Below the pieces are notes generated by a model, which did no database searches, was not told the DNA's origin, and saw only the letters and a list, made by a program, of their open reading frames with translations. Shown here in pieces: positions 6,762 to 7,273 of a stretch of 7,273 nucleotides of DNA; positions within the stretch are counted from its first letter, which is position 1, and each line of letters begins with the position of its first letter. The translations under genes and the position numbers were made by a program. Source of the stretch: Spirochaetaceae bacterium (GTDB lineage Bacteria; Spirochaetota; Spirochaetia; Treponematales; Breznakiellaceae); the NCBI GenBank assembly GCA_031257135.1, contig JAIRPH010000057.1:1-7273 (forward strand). The letters run 5' to 3'.

Positions 6762-6973
6762 GAAATCGATCAGGCGGCAATTCTCATTTACAAAAAGTAT
6801 GCTCTTTTGGAGAGAAAAAGCCGGCGGTAGCCTACAAATTTAGTTTTTGATGATGCCATAGCAAGTATCAACGAAGCGCGCGAAGCGGAAAATATTCAAA
6901 AGCGGCTAAAATATCAGCGGCTAAACTGAGAATTGCTGAAAGCCTCATTGACAATATTGTCATTCGGGCATAA
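6762..6973 (+). pseudogene. Probable decayed 3' remnant of an unidentified gene
   Basis: One + strand frame reads protein-like from 6762 (EIDQAAILIYKKYALLE) to a TAG at 6828-6830. It continues protein-like beyond (FDDAIASINEAREAENIQK, from 6846) to a TGA at 6927-6929. From about 6902 a different frame becomes the protein-like one (AAKLRIAESLIDNIVIRA) and ends in TAA at 6971-6973. An in-frame stop plus one frameshift near 6900 would explain a disrupted reading frame ending just before the phosphorylase gene. The shift region contains AGCGGCTAAA twice, at 6901-6910 and 6916-6925. I do not recognise the family. The alternative is ordinary intergenic DNA whose open stretches are chance, and the minus strand also has a 31-codon open stretch here. 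The remnant carries the glgP -35 box and palindrome near its 3' end. Confidence 0.3.
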
Positions 6974-6976
6974 AAT
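6948..6976 (+). promoter_or_regulatory. Near-consensus sigma70-type promoter of the phosphorylase gene
   Basis: TTGACA (6948-6953) and TAAAAT (6971-6976, five of six matches) are separated by exactly 17 bp. The expected start is about 6983-6984, which is the start codon itself, so little or no 5' leader is predicted. Confidence 0.75.
6949..6962. promoter_or_regulatory. Perfect 14-bp palindrome over the -35 box, candidate operator
   Basis: TGACAATATTGTCA is a perfect inverted repeat covering five of the six bases of the -35 box and the start of the spacer. A dimeric repressor bound here would block RNA polymerase. The sequence does not match any operator that I can name with confidence. Confidence 0.45.
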
Positions 6977-6983
6977 CCTAAAT

Positions 6984-7273
6984 ATGAAAATATCCACCTA
7001 TACGGTAAAACCAAAACTCCCCAATTCTTTAAAGCCGCTGGAAGAAATCGCCCGAAATCTTTGGCTTTCTTGGAATTTCGATGCGGTTCAGCTCTTTATC
7101 CGCTTGGATTATGATGTCTGGCTCCAGTCTCAACAGAATCCGGTGAGGTCCCTGGGTATGGTCAGCCAAGACCGCCTCGCCCAAGCCGCCAAAGACGACT
7201 CCTACCTCGCCGCGCTTAATGAAGTATATGACCGTTTCCTCAAGTATAAAAAAGGCGAAACCTGGTATCGCGG
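6984..7273 (+). CDS. glgP: Alpha-glucan (glycogen/maltodextrin) phosphorylase, N-terminal part, DUF3417 type (3' partial)
   Basis: The first 96 codons are present and the frame is open to the window edge. The product begins MKISTYTVKPKLP and carries NLWLSWN (25-31), FIRLDYDVW (38-46), QNPV (51-54) and VSQDRL (60-65). This is the N-terminal domain (DUF3417) found in the shorter, bacterial and archaeal type of alpha-glucan phosphorylase. The full enzyme releases glucose 1-phosphate from glycogen or maltodextrins with a pyridoxal-phosphate cofactor; the catalytic part lies beyond this window. The start at 6984 fits the family N-terminus. No Shine-Dalgarno site precedes it, and the promoter at 6948-6976 puts transcription initiation at or within a few bases of the ATG. 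It is divergent from rny, with 292 bp between the two start codons. The symbol is tentative, since glgP and malP cannot be separated here. Confidence 0.85.
   Translation, partial: MKISTYTVKPKLPNSLKPLEEIARNLWLSWNFDAVQLFIRLDYDVWLQSQQNPVRSLGMVSQDRLAQAAKDDSYLAALNEVYDRFLKYKKGETWYR

Overview
The window looks like ordinary bacterial chromosome at roughly 50% GC, with AT-rich intergenic DNA. A termite-gut or other Treponema-like spirochaete is my best guess. I base this on the mixture of gene families (RNase Y plus YmdB, a DUF3417-type alpha-glucan phosphorylase, a long-form AlaX, and a GerMN protein without any sporulation genes), the GC content, and a tRNA gene with no encoded CCA. The guess rests on general recall and not on a diagnostic marker. 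No phage, transposon, CRISPR array or foreign island is visible.

Left part (1-4401, all + strand). A probable 3' tail of an upstream gene (about 2-76) is followed by about 230 bp of AT-rich DNA with no convincing gene. A strong sigma70-type promoter (304-332) then drives a cluster: elongator tRNA-Met(CAU) (344-416), glmS (glucosamine-6-phosphate synthase), alaX (stand-alone Ala-tRNA editing protein) and a membrane-anchored GerMN-domain protein. No terminator is visible between these genes. The tRNA ends four bases before the glmS ATG, so glmS has no room for a conventional leader or Shine-Dalgarno site. Two of the four products (the tRNA and AlaX) concern translation and two (GlmS and the GerMN protein) concern, or probably concern, the cell envelope.

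Right part (4402-6691, - strand). rny (RNase Y, membrane-anchored mRNA endonuclease) overlaps ymdB (metallophosphodiesterase) by 11 bp and forms a two-gene operon with its own promoter (6728-6756). Its last stop codon directly abuts the last stop codon of the left cluster, as the palindrome TAG|CTA at 4399-4404.

Far right (6692-7273). The divergent intergenic region holds the rny promoter, what looks like the decayed 3' remnant of a gene (about 6762-6973), and a near-consensus promoter for a + strand alpha-glucan phosphorylase gene that runs off the window. That promoter's -35 box is overlapped by a perfect 14-bp palindrome, and the predicted transcription start falls at the start codon, suggesting a leaderless mRNA.

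No wholly new multi-gene system is evident. The most notable features are in gene expression: the tRNA-Met/glmS junction, the probably leaderless and palindrome-controlled phosphorylase gene, and a mixture of Shine-Dalgarno and non-Shine-Dalgarno starts.
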